From contig NZ_BMRM01000010.1 of NCBI RefSeq assembly GCF_014648635.1, forward strand, positions 124,001 to 188,000: a DNA stretch of 64,000 nucleotides, read 5' to 3'. The position numbers and the translations under genes were made by a program. This document shows positions 41,328 to 49,734 of the stretch, one piece after another. The DNA is from Streptomyces cinerochromogenes (GTDB lineage: Bacteria > Actinomycetota > Actinomycetes > Streptomycetales > Streptomycetaceae). A model generated the notes under the pieces. That model was not told the DNA's origin. It did not search any database and saw nothing but the letters and a program-made list of their open reading frames with translations. How positions within the stretch are numbered: the first letter of the stretch is position 1; the number at the start of each line of letters is the position of its first letter.

Positions 41328-41510
41328 TCAGCGGCCGATCTGCTTGCGTCCCACCCTGCGCAGCCGGCGCCGCTGTGAGGGGTCCAGTGCGAGGTACGCC
41401 ACCAGCGGGACTCCCACGACGAGCAGGAACGCCACCCACCCGGTCAGCCATATCAGCAGGATCAGTCCGACCGCCGCACCCCCTGCGGCGATCTTGTTAT
41501 TCATGGACAT
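41328..41510 (-). CDS. small membrane protein, 60 residues
   Basis: A short protein with one or two closely spaced TM helices (IAAGGAAVGLILLIWLTGWV then AFLLVVGVPLVAYLAL) and a very basic cytosolic tail ending RRRLRRVGRKQIGR. ATG 41510 has GGAGG eight bases upstream; the frame opens at 41534. It is convergent with the 283-residue gene. The role is unknown. Confidence 0.65.
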   Translation of the reverse strand: MSMNNKIAAGGAAVGLILLIWLTGWVAFLLVVGVPLVAYLALDPSQRRRLRRVGRKQIGR

Positions 41511-41729
41511 GAGCGTCGCCTCCTCCGCGGCCACCGCCGCTCCCTGATCTGAGAACGACCTCGCGTCGGCCGCGGTTCCGCGTCCCCACCCTGAGACATC
41601 CCTGAGGTCTGCCCCTAGGTCGTACAGGGCCGGAGGCCGTTGTCGACCGTAGTGACGGCCGGGCAGCGCGGGGACTCGCCGCAGTACGAAGCCGCTGCCA
41701 TCATCGAGTGGCCGTGACGGACACCCGCT

Positions 41730-42083
41730 TCAGGCGCTGAACACGGCGTTGCGTCGTAGCTGTTCCGCGCACCACCGGAAGTGCCCGTCCCGGTCGTCCA
41801 GGCCGAAGAGGTCGTAGGTCGTGAGGGCGTACGCGGCCTGATAGACGGTGAGGTCGCCGGCGGGTACCCGAGTTCACGGGCGAAGAGCCTGGTGAGTTCC
41901 GCGGTGTGCCCCTCGGCGTGCGGCCCGTACACCGGGTGGGCAGTTCGCGCTCATAGGCCGCGTGCGCGGAGTCGATCCGCATCGGGGCTCCGGGCAGCTC
42001 ACGCTCGTACGTCACCAGGACGCCCTCGTGGTGCTCGACGCCGAAGATTAGACCAGCAGCCGCACAAAGCGCACTGGACGCAT
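41730..42083 (-). pseudogene. decayed hypothetical gene with several frameshifts
   Basis: Three reading frames of the minus strand join into one protein-like sequence: FGVEHHEGVLVTYERELPGA plus PMRIDSAHAAYERELP, then PVYGPHAEGHTAELTRLFAR, then VPAGDLTVYQAAYALTTYDL and DDRDGHFRWCAEQLRRNAVF. Frame changes fall near 41937-41945 and 41866-41870; a further break near 42048 separates a possible start (MRPVRFVRLLV at 42083). Each piece stops or turns to nonsense in its own frame. The family is not recognised. The gene lies next to a microsatellite, in a gap of about 815 bases otherwise without genes. Confidence 0.6.
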
Positions 42084-42181
42084 TCTTGCTGCGCCTCGCC
42101 CGCACCTCCGCCCCAGCTGCTCCACCGAGGGGCGAGGCCGGCGGCGGTCACGCGTGTCAGCAGGGCCACAGCGCTCGGACG

Positions 42182-42262
42182 CGGCAGCGGCAGCGGCAGC
42201 GGCAGCGGCAGCGGCAGCGGCAGCGGCAGCGGCAGCGGCAGCGGCAGCGGCAGCGGCAGCGG
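42182..42262. repeat. (CGGCAG)13 hexanucleotide microsatellite
   Basis: Thirteen perfect copies of CGGCAG plus CGG, the longest perfect simple repeat in the window. It lies 64 bases before the chosen GTG of the SNF2 helicase gene. All six frames stay open through it (Gly-Ser, Arg-Gln or poly-Ala readings), but none has a supported start. Confidence 0.97.
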
Positions 42263-42325
42263 GCATTGTGCTGTACCCTCGGCGACTCCGGTCGAGTAGT
42301 CAAATTTGAGGAGTGCGGCAGAGCA

Positions 42326-45193
42326 GTGCAGACCATCCCCACGGCACCACCCTGCGACCCACCCGAACTGGACAGCTGCTCCGTCGTTTTCCTGCCGTCC
42401 GACCCCGCGCGGACGGGCCGGATCGGTTTCTGGAGACCGGACGGCGGGACTCCGCCCGCATGCGCGGAGGGTTCACTGGCCGATCTGGAGTTAGCGGTGC
42501 CCGCAGCGGACGGCGGCGTCGAACGCGTCCCGCTGCCCGTCCTGCTGCTTCCGGTCCGCAGTGCCCTTCCGCTGCTCACCCGCGCGCGTGCACTGCCGGG
42601 AGAGCACCGGGCCGCGGCCTTCTGGCGGACCGCGTACGAACTCGCCCTGGCCTTCCTGGCGCGCGGTCTGCTCCTGCCGGGGCTGTCCCCGGCCGACCAC
42701 GACACCTGGCGCGTGGGCCCGCTGTCCGCCGGCGACGCGGAACTGGTCAGGGAACTCGCCGCCGCCATGCCTCCGGAGGCACACGCAGTGCCGCTCCCGG
42801 GGGACGGGCCGCTCTCGCTGCCCGACCCGGAGCGGCTGCTGTGTGCCTTCCTCGACGCGGTCGCCGACGTGCTCCCGCGCTCCCCCGCCGCCCCTCTGCT
42901 GACCGGCGGCCCCGCGTACGCGGCACCCGAGCCGCAGCGTCTGCCGGCGCTGCGGGCGTGGGCCGACGACATCGCCGCCGGGCATGACGCGGGGGTGCGG
43001 CTGTCGCTGCGTGTGGAGGCGCCCGGTCACGACGACGTCGTATCCCCGGACGGCGCCCCGGTCCGCTTCCGCGCTGTGCTCCAGGTGCACGGCCAGAGCG
43101 GTTCGGGGGACGTCATGGATGCCGCCGGCCTGTGGACCGGTGCGGATGCCGGCAGCCTGGCGTCCGCTCCGCGCGCGCGTGCCGACGCGTTGCTGGCGCT
43201 GCGCCGCGCCGCCCGGGCCTGGCCGCCGTTGGCACCTCTGCTCTCCGCCGCCGTGCCCGACGCCATGGACGTGGCCGACGAGGACATAGCCGACCTGCTG
43301 GGGCAGGGCGCGCGGGCGCTCGCCGCCGCGGGAGTCGACGTGCACTGGCCGAAGCACCTGGCGCGCGGCCTCACCGCGCACGTGGCCGTCGGCCCACCGG
43401 ACGACGGCGCCGCCCCGCCCGGTGCGGCATCCGCACCGTCGTACCTCTCCGCGGACACGGGGGTCGCGTTCCGCTGGTGGTTCGACCTGGGCGGGCGGGA
43501 GTTGTCCAGGGACGAGCTGGACCGGCTCGCGGAGGCCAAGCGTCCCCTGGTGCGGCTGCGCGACGGGTGGGTGCTGGTCGATCCGCAGGAGGCGGACCGC
43601 GCCCGGTCGGAGCGGGACCGCACCCTCGCTCCCGTCGAGGCGCTGGCCGCGGCGCTGACGGGTTCGGCGGAGGTCGACGGCCGACAGGTGGACGTACGGC
43701 CCACCGGCTGGCTGGCGGGGCTGCGGGAACGGCTCACGGCCGGCGAGCCGACGGACCCGGTCGGACAGCCGCCGGGCCTGGCCGCGACCCTGCGTGACTA
43801 CCAGCTGCGGGGCCTGGACTGGCTGGCCCGGACCACATCCCTGGGCCTGGGCTGCTGCCTGGCCGACGACATGGGCCTCGGCAAGACGATCACGTTGATC
43901 GCGCTGCATCTGCACCGGCAGACGGACCCCTCGGCGGCCGGTCCCACGCTCGTCGTCTGCCCGGCCTCGCTGCTCGGCAACTGGCAGCGGGAGATCGAGC
44001 GGTTCGCTCCCGGCACGCCGGTGCGCCGGTTCCACGGAGCAGGGCGCGCGCTCGGATCTCCGGCGGCCGGGGAGTTCGTCCTCACGACGTACGGGACGAT
44101 GCGCATGGACGCCGCGGGCCTGGCCGGTGTGTCGTGGGGGATGATCGTGGCCGACGAGGCCCAGCATGTGAAGAACCCTTACTCCGCGACCGCGCGGGCA
44201 CTGCGCACGATCGGCGCACGCGCGCGCGTGGCGCTCACCGGTACTCCGGTGGAGAACAACCTCACGGAGCTGTGGGCGATCCTCGACTGGACGACCCCGG
44301 GCCTGCTCGGCGGTCTCGGCGGCTTCCGCGCGCGCTACGCACAGCCCGTCGAGGGCGGCCGGGACCCCGCCGCCGCACAACGGCTCGCCCGGCTCGTCGG
44401 ACCGTTTCTGCTGCGTCGGCGCAAGTCCGATCCGGGCATCGCACCGGAGCTCCCGCCGAAGACGGAAACCGATCATCCGGTGCCGCTCACGACCGAACAG
44501 GCGGGACTGTACGAGGCGTTGGTGCGCGAGACGCTGGACCGGATCGCTACAGCCGACGACATGGCACGCCGGGGCCTGATCGTGCAGTTGCTGACCGGCC
44601 TGAAGCAGATCTGCAACCACCCGGCACAGTTCCTGAAAGAGGAGGATCCGCGGCTCGCGGGGCGCTCGGGGAAGCTGGAGCTGCTGGACGAACTGCTCGG
44701 CACCATCCTCGCGGAGGGTTCGGGCGTGCTCGTCTTCACCCAGTACGTGCGCATGGCCCGACTGCTCGAACGGCACCTGGCGGCCCGTGGGGTGCCGTCG
44801 CTGCTCCTGCACGGCGGAACGCCGGTCGCCCGGCGGGAGGCCCTGGTACGGCGCTTCCAGGCGGGCGAGGCACCGGTGTTCCTGCTGTCGCTGAAGGCCG
44901 CCGGAACGGGACTGAACCTCACCCGTGCCGAGCACGTCGTGCACTACGACCGCTGGTGGAACCCGGCGGTGGAGGCGCAGGCCACCGACCGCGCCTACCG
45001 CATCGGGCAGACCCGTCCGGTCCAGGTGCACCGGCTGATCGCCGAGGGGACCCTGGAGGACCGCATTGCGGAGATGCTGGGCCGCAAGCGGGAGCTGGCC
45101 GACGCCGTGCTCGGCACCGGAGAGGCCGCTCTGACGGAGCTGTCGAACGAGGAACTGGCCGCACTGGTGGAACTACGCGGGGAGGCACGATGA
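42326..45193 (+). CDS. SNF2/HepA-type helicase
   Basis: A 955-residue SWI2/SNF2 ATPase. The first ~470 residues are a variable, bacterial SNF2-associated region. The motor follows: motif I LADDMGLGKTITLIALHLHR, II IVADEAQHVKNP, III ALTGTPVENNL, IV-V VFTQYVRMARLLERHL and FLLSLKAAGTGLNLTRAEHV, VI RAYRIGQTRPVQVHRL. It presumably moves along duplex DNA and remodels protein-DNA complexes. Leu56 is encoded by TTA (42491-42493), the rare bldA codon of Streptomyces. GTG 42326 lies 12 bases after GAGGAG; the frame is open back through the microsatellite. It is coupled to the SWIM gene by ATGA. Confidence 0.92.
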   Translation: MQTIPTAPPCDPPELDSCSVVFLPSDPARTGRIGFWRPDGGTPPACAEGSLADLELAVPAADGGVERVPLPVLLLPVRSALPLLTRARALPGEHRAAAFWRTAYELALAFLARGLLLPGLSPADHDTWRVGPLSAGDAELVRELAAAMPPEAHAVPLPGDGPLSLPDPERLLCAFLDAVADVLPRSPAAPLLTGGPAYAAPEPQRLPALRAWADDIAAGHDAGVRLSLRVEAPGHDDVVSPDGAPVRFRAVLQVHGQSGSGDVMDAAGLWTGADAGSLASAPRARADALLALRRAARAWPPLAPLLSAAVPDAMDVADEDIADLLGQGARALAAAGVDVHWPKHLARGLTAHVAVGPPDDGAAPPGAASAPSYLSADTGVAFRWWFDLGGRELSRDELDRLAEAKRPLVRLRDGWVLVDPQEADRARSERDRTLAPVEALAAALTGSAEVDGRQVDVRPTGWLAGLRERLTAGEPTDPVGQPPGLAATLRDYQLRGLDWLARTTSLGLGCCLADDMGLGKTITLIALHLHRQTDPSAAGPTLVVCPASLLGNWQREIERFAPGTPVRRFHGAGRALGSPAAGEFVLTTYGTMRMDAAGLAGVSWGMIVADEAQHVKNPYSATARALRTIGARARVALTGTPVENNLTELWAILDWTTPGLLGGLGGFRARYAQPVEGGRDPAAAQRLARLVGPFLLRRRKSDPGIAPELPPKTETDHPVPLTTEQAGLYEALVRETLDRIATADDMARRGLIVQLLTGLKQICNHPAQFLKEEDPRLAGRSGKLELLDELLGTILAEGSGVLVFTQYVRMARLLERHLAARGVPSLLLHGGTPVARREALVRRFQAGEAPVFLLSLKAAGTGLNLTRAEHVVHYDRWWNPAVEAQATDRAYRIGQTRPVQVHRLIAEGTLEDRIAEMLGRKRELADAVLGTGEAALTELSNEELAALVELRGEAR

Positions 45194-46470
45194 CTCACGA
45201 CCACGACCACGACCAGAACGGCCGGGCGGAGCGGACGTTCGCCGCGCTGCCACCCGCGCGCGGGCGGGCCTTCGCGCAGAGCTGGTGGGGACGCGCCTGG
45301 CTGCAGTCCCTGGAGGACGCAGCCCTGGAAACGGCGGCGGTCAAGGCGGGACGCCGGCTCGCGCGCGCGGGCGGTGTCGGCGCGGTGACCGTGCGGCCTG
45401 GCCGGGTCACGGCCGTCGTACGCGACAGGGGAGGTGCGGCCCACCGGGCCGACGTCCTGCTGCCGGAGTTGTCCGACGGGGAGTGGGCGCGGTTCCAGGA
45501 CCTCGTGGTGGAGCGGTCCGGACACATGGCCGCGCTGCTGGACCGGGAGCTTCCTCCCCACCTGATCGAGGACGCGGCGCTGTCCGGGATCGAGCTCCTG
45601 CCGGGCCTCGGCGATCTCGAACCGGCGTGCGACTGCGGGGCCTGGGACCACTGCGGACACACGGCCGCGCTGTGCCACCAGGTGGCGCGGCTGCTGGACG
45701 AGGATCCGTTTCTGCTGCTGCTGTTGCGGGGGCGGGGAGAGGACGCCTTCCTGACGGAGCTGCACGTCCGCAGCACCGCCGGGCCGTCCGGAGTGACACC
45801 CGAGGCCGCCGGAGTGGACGCGGCCGAGGCGTGGGCGGCTGCCGACATCCTGCCGCCACTGCCCGAGGTTCCGGGTCTTCCGCAGGCACCCGGCACGCCG
45901 CCGTCCCTCACCGCCGGGTCCGTCGTGGCTCCCGGAATCGACACCGCGGCACTGGAGCACCTGGCCGGTCGTACCGCTGTGGAGGCCTCCCGGCTGCTGG
46001 CCGCGATCCTGGGCGGCGAGGCGCCGGCCGAGGCCGGTCTGACGGCCGCTCAGGACGCCGTACGGCTGGCCTGCGGGCCGGCCCCCGCCGGCGTCGTCGA
46101 GCGGCTCGCCACCGGGTCGGGGCGTGGCCCTGACGGGCTCGCGGCGGCCGTGCGCGCGTGGCGGCTCGGGGGCGCGGTGGCGCTGACCGTGCTCGACGAG
46201 GAGCGTGAGGTGGAGGGCGTGGCCCTCGCACGCGCGCGTGCGGCTCTGGAAGCGGCCTGGGAGGAGGACGAGCGGCCGGTGTTCCACCGCAGCGGCAACC
46301 GGTGGACCGTTGCGGATGAAGGCGTTCAGCTGAGGCTCGACGGTGAGGGCCACTGGTGGCCGTATCGCGAGGAGGGTGACCACTGGGTGCCGACGGGCGG
46401 GGCGGACCCCGATCCCGCGACGGCACTGGCCTCGGCACGACCCGGCGCCGCTGAGGCTCGGGTCTCCTGA
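45190..46470 (+). CDS. SWIM zinc-finger protein
   Basis: A 426-residue protein. AFAQSWWGRAWLQSLEDAAL opens the family; the SWIM finger is ACDCGAWDHCGHTAALCHQ (CxC, then CxH), followed by DEDPFLLLLLRGRGEDAF. The rest is helical, ending with an HRSGNRWTVADEGVQLRLDG beta segment. SWIM fingers bind DNA or proteins. In actinobacteria this gene regularly pairs with the SNF2-type helicase; here the pair overlaps by ATGA (45190-45193), implying stoichiometric expression and a complex. The biochemical role is unknown; the link with DNA repair or chromatin-like remodelling is inference. Confidence 0.92.
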   Translation: MTHDHDHDQNGRAERTFAALPPARGRAFAQSWWGRAWLQSLEDAALETAAVKAGRRLARAGGVGAVTVRPGRVTAVVRDRGGAAHRADVLLPELSDGEWARFQDLVVERSGHMAALLDRELPPHLIEDAALSGIELLPGLGDLEPACDCGAWDHCGHTAALCHQVARLLDEDPFLLLLLRGRGEDAFLTELHVRSTAGPSGVTPEAAGVDAAEAWAAADILPPLPEVPGLPQAPGTPPSLTAGSVVAPGIDTAALEHLAGRTAVEASRLLAAILGGEAPAEAGLTAAQDAVRLACGPAPAGVVERLATGSGRGPDGLAAAVRAWRLGGAVALTVLDEEREVEGVALARARAALEAAWEEDERPVFHRSGNRWTVADEGVQLRLDGEGHWWPYREEGDHWVPTGGADPDPATALASARPGAAEARVS

Positions 46471-46601
46471 TCCGCCGCCCTCAGGGGACCGGCAGGATCC
46501 GATGAGCGGCGGACGCCGGCCGTTCACCCTGCGGTCGTGCAACGTTCCTCCGGGGACCCAAGGGTGGCCGCAGCCCACGACGTTGTCCCCCAGGAGGCCT
46601 G

Positions 46602-47942
46602 ATGTCCCCGCACGCCGCCGGCCGGCGCCGCGTCGCCCGTTCCGTCGCCACGGGGCTCCCCCTGGCTCTGGCCGCCGTCCTCGTGGCCGCGGGGACGGCC
46701 ACGGCGGCGCCGTCCGGGGACGCCCGCGTCGTCCGTACGGCGACCCTCGGCGAGATCCCGCTCGGCGCGTTCAGCAACGCGCTGCTGCCCGGCAGCGTGG
46801 CCGACGACCACGGGGTGGAGCTCGGCGGCATCGGCAGCGACATCTACCCGGCGGGACGCGAGGGCGAGTACTGGACGGTGACCGACCGCGGTCCCAACGG
46901 CCAGATCAAGGTGGACGGCAAGAAGCGCCGCACCTTCCCGGTGCCGGGATTCGACCCCGCGATCGTCAGGATCCGGGTCTCCGGTCACACGGTCGAGGTC
47001 CTGGACGCGATCCCGCTGACCACCTCCTCCAGGAAGGCCGTCACCGGGCTGCCGAACCAGAGGAGCCGGGACGAGGCACCGTACACCTACGACGCGGGGA
47101 CGCCGCTGTCCTACGACCCGAACGGCCTGGACACCGAGGGCATCGTGCGGGCCGGGGACGGCGGTTTCTGGCTCGTCGACGAGTACGGACCGTCCCTGGT
47201 GCACGTCTCCGCGCGCGGGCGGGTTCTCGCTCGCTATGTGCCCAAGGGACTCGCTCTGGCCGGAGCGGACTACCCGGTGGTGGAGGCGTTGCCGTCGATC
47301 CTGCTGCACCGCAGGACGAACCGCGGGTTCGAGGGGCTGGCGCAGCTTCCCGGCGGTGATCTGGTGATGGCCCTGCAGAGCCCGCTCTCGCTGCCCGACG
47401 CGGACGCCGGGGACGCCTCGCGCACCACGCGTCTGCTGCGTTTCTCGCCGCGCGAGAAGGCCGTCACGGCCGAGTACGCGTACCGCTTCGACCCGGTCGG
47501 CGTGGTCGACCCGGGCGAGGACGACACCTCCGAGCTGAAGATCTCGTCGGTGGTGGCGGTCGGCCGCGACCGGCTGCTCGTCGAGGAGCGCACCGACAGG
47601 GCTGCCCGCTTGCAGCTGGTCAGGCTGCGCGACAGATCCGACATCCTCGGCGGCCCGTGGGACGACGACACGACGTCGCCCTCGCTGGAGCAGCTGGAGG
47701 ACCCGGCGGCCGTGGGGGTGCCGGTGCTGTCCAAGCGGCTCGTGGTGGACCTGGGCGAAGTGGCCGGGGTGCCCGGGAAGATCGAGGGCGTCGCGCGCGT
47801 GGACCACGACACGCTCGCGCTCGTCAACGACAACGACTTCGGGATGACGGACGGGGCGGACGCGTTCGACGCCCGGGGTCGCCTGGTCGACAGCGGGATC
47901 GAGACGACGGTGGTGTACGTCCGCCTGCCCAGGAAGCTGTGA
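46602..47942 (+). CDS. secreted esterase-like phytase-domain protein
   Basis: A 446-residue secreted protein with a Sec signal (VATGLPLALAAVLVAAGTATA). The mature part matches the esterase-like activity of phytase family, a beta-propeller-like fold: GGIGSDIYPAGREGEYWTVT, DTEGIVRAGDGGFWLVDEYG, NRGFEGLAQLPGGDLVMALQ and KIEGVARVDHDTLALVNDND. It probably hydrolyses phosphate or other esters outside the cell; the substrate is uncertain. A 42-bp perfect palindrome spans its stop codon. It is convergent with the secreted nuclease-fold gene. Confidence 0.88.
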   Translation: MSPHAAGRRRVARSVATGLPLALAAVLVAAGTATAAPSGDARVVRTATLGEIPLGAFSNALLPGSVADDHGVELGGIGSDIYPAGREGEYWTVTDRGPNGQIKVDGKKRRTFPVPGFDPAIVRIRVSGHTVEVLDAIPLTTSSRKAVTGLPNQRSRDEAPYTYDAGTPLSYDPNGLDTEGIVRAGDGGFWLVDEYGPSLVHVSARGRVLARYVPKGLALAGADYPVVEALPSILLHRRTNRGFEGLAQLPGGDLVMALQSPLSLPDADAGDASRTTRLLRFSPREKAVTAEYAYRFDPVGVVDPGEDDTSELKISSVVAVGRDRLLVEERTDRAARLQLVRLRDRSDILGGPWDDDTTSPSLEQLEDPAAVGVPVLSKRLVVDLGEVAGVPGKIEGVARVDHDTLALVNDNDFGMTDGADAFDARGRLVDSGIETTVVYVRLPRKL

Positions 47943-47978
47943 CGGGTCCGGCGGGCCGGCCCGCCGGACCCGTCACAG
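47937..47978. terminator. 42-bp perfect palindrome over the stop codon
   Basis: Arms of 21 bases pair perfectly: the left begins CTGTGACGGGTCC and the right ends GGACCCGTCACAG, meeting at GGCC. It includes the TGA of the phytase-like gene and could terminate transcription from both convergent genes. Confidence 0.8.
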
Positions 47979-48066
47979 GACGGACAGCCCGCCAGACGGA
48001 CAGCCCGCCAGACGGACGGTCCGCCGAACAGACGGTCCGCCGGACAGACGGTCCGCCGGACAGACT
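47979..48066. repeat. 16-bp tandem repeat between convergent genes
   Basis: Units GACGGACAGCCCGCCA (twice, 47979-48010), one 20-base variant (48011-48030) and GACGGTCCGCCGGACA (twice, 48031-48062), then a partial. It directly follows the 42-bp palindrome and ends at the stop of the next gene. Confidence 0.85.
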
Positions 48067-48070
48067 GGTA

Positions 48071-49525
48071 TCAGGACGTCGTCAGATTGATCATCTTGTG
48101 GTCGGACAGTCCACCGTCGACGACACGGCACGCGTACGTGCGCCCCTGAGGGCCGAAGATGTAGTCGATCTTGTTGCCGCCGTCCGTGGCGGCACCGGTG
48201 TGCGGTGAGGTCGGGGTCGGCTGCCCGCACTCCTGGTGGTCCGGGTAGAGACTGTCGAGGTAACCGACATCCTTCGTGGCGGTGTTGAGGTCGCCGCCGT
48301 AGTACGTGGTGTAACCACCGGCCGTGAGGGTGTCGACGCTCCCCCGCATCTTCGCGGCCTGCTGGGGGCGGAAGAGGTTGTCCGGGTCGGTGTCGTCACC
48401 GGCGAGTTTGCCGTTGGAGTCGATGTAGGGACCGCTGCTGAAGTGGGCGTTGCAGTAGGCGGAACCCTCGGCCGGAACGACCGCGCAGAGCATGGGGCGC
48501 TGCTCCTTGCCGCTCGGCGACGGCAGGACGGTGCCCTGGTACCAGGTGTTGCTGTCGGGCATGGCAAGGGCGATGCCGAAGGCTCCTCGGTCGACGTGGT
48601 CGGTGCCGTCCGAGCAGTTCTTCTGGGCTCGGACGACCGTGCCGTCGGATGCGGTGGCCACGTTGTAGTACGTCGGCATGAACCGCACGTCCAGAGGGCC
48701 GGCCCAGCCTTCGAGCTTCAGCTCCAGGGGCTTCGCGGACTTCTCGCAGATCTCCTGGAAGAAGATCGCGTCGGGCCGCCGGGTGCCCATGGCGGCGTGG
48801 AGAGCGGCCGAGACGTCGTCCGCGACGGTCGCCGGCGGGGCGTACTTCAGGTCGCAGTCGGGGTCGGGGTTGTTGTTGGCGCAGACGTTCCAGGAGACGA
48901 CGTCGCGCGCCCTGGGCGCCTGGGCGGTGGGCGCGGGCATGTTCGCGGTGTAGGCGCCCTCCGGGCCGATCTGCTCCAGGGTGAAGCGCTCCCAGGAACC
49001 GAGGCCGGCGGGGTCGGAGACGGACGTCCGTGCGCGCAGCAGGCCGTAGTCGGGGTAGCTGCCGAGTTCCGCGGCCACGTACTTGCCGTTGTGGGCCAGC
49101 AGTCCGAACGCGCCGCCGGACAGCGGCGTCAGCTTGAAGCGCTCCCAGGATCCGGTGGTCGTCCCCCGGGTGCGCAGCAGGGCTCCGCTGGCGTCGTCCT
49201 CCGCCGTGACGTAGTTGCCCGTGGCCTCGGAGCGGAAGCTGACCGTCGTTCCGTACCTCTTCACCTCCTCGACGTAGTCGGTGTGCAGGGTGAACAGCTC
49301 CCATCCCTTGGCCTCGGCAGCATCCGGGTTGGCCCTGAGCTTCATGTCACCGTCCGGCCCCGCGTAGACGGTCACGTAGTAGCCGTTGACCTTCAGCGCC
49401 CACCTCTGGCCCGCGGACGACGGGGGCACCGCGGTGTCGGCCGCGGCCGACGGTGCGGCCAGCGCCACAACGGCGCTGACGGCGGTGAGCACCGCCGCCA
49501 GCACGAGCCGTATTCGCTTGATCAT
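48071..49525 (-). CDS. secreted endonuclease/exonuclease/phosphatase-fold protein with beta-trefoil
   Basis: A 484-residue secreted protein. A Sec signal (LVLAAVLTAVSAVVALAAPS) is followed by a fascin-like beta-trefoil (WALKVNGYYVTVYAGPDGDM, TVSFRSEATGNYVTAEDDAS, LLAHNGKYVAAELGS) of ~150 residues. The C-terminal EEP domain has RDVVSWNVCANNN, DAIFFQEICEKSA (metal Glu), YYGGDLNTATKD (GDxN) and DGGLSDHKMINL (SDH). Family members cut nucleic acids, inositol phosphates or sphingomyelin. The trefoil probably binds a carbohydrate or surface. ATG 49525 gives the signal peptide; the frame opens at 49585. Confidence 0.9.
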   Translation of the reverse strand: MIKRIRLVLAAVLTAVSAVVALAAPSAAADTAVPPSSAGQRWALKVNGYYVTVYAGPDGDMKLRANPDAAEAKGWELFTLHTDYVEEVKRYGTTVSFRSEATGNYVTAEDDASGALLRTRGTTTGSWERFKLTPLSGGAFGLLAHNGKYVAAELGSYPDYGLLRARTSVSDPAGLGSWERFTLEQIGPEGAYTANMPAPTAQAPRARDVVSWNVCANNNPDPDCDLKYAPPATVADDVSAALHAAMGTRRPDAIFFQEICEKSAKPLELKLEGWAGPLDVRFMPTYYNVATASDGTVVRAQKNCSDGTDHVDRGAFGIALAMPDSNTWYQGTVLPSPSGKEQRPMLCAVVPAEGSAYCNAHFSSGPYIDSNGKLAGDDTDPDNLFRPQQAAKMRGSVDTLTAGGYTTYYGGDLNTATKDVGYLDSLYPDHQECGQPTPTSPHTGAATDGGNKIDYIFGPQGRTYACRVVDGGLSDHKMINLTTS

Positions 49526-49621
49526 GCTTGGTCCCTTGAGAACGCTCCGCACCTGTGCGCGGATGTCGACGCGGGGTGGATTCAAGCATGATCAAGAAGT
49601 GGGGGGCATGCACATGCCCTT

Positions 49622-49699
49622 CCCTGTTCCGTACCGCTCCCTGTTCCGTACCGCTCTCTGTTCCGTACCGCTCCGCTCTCTGTTCCGTTCCGTACCGCG
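49622..49699. repeat. 17-bp tandem repeat upstream of the nuclease-fold gene
   Basis: Four units of CCCTGTTCCGTACCGCT or its CTCTGTTCC variant start at 49622, 49639, 49656 and 49678; the last two carry 5-bp insertions of the same motif. It lies between the xylA stop and the start of the secreted nuclease-fold gene. Confidence 0.85.
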
Positions 49700-49734
49700 C
49701 GCGTGGAGGCGTTCGCCCGCACGCGCGCGTGCGG

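Noticed and set aside
42086..42325. An N-terminal Arg-Gln repeat extension of the SNF2 helicase through the CGGCAG tract
   Set aside because: The frame is open, but there is no ribosome site or conserved sequence upstream, and GTG 42326 gives a normal start. Poly-Ala and Gly-Ser readings in other frames are rejected for the same reason.
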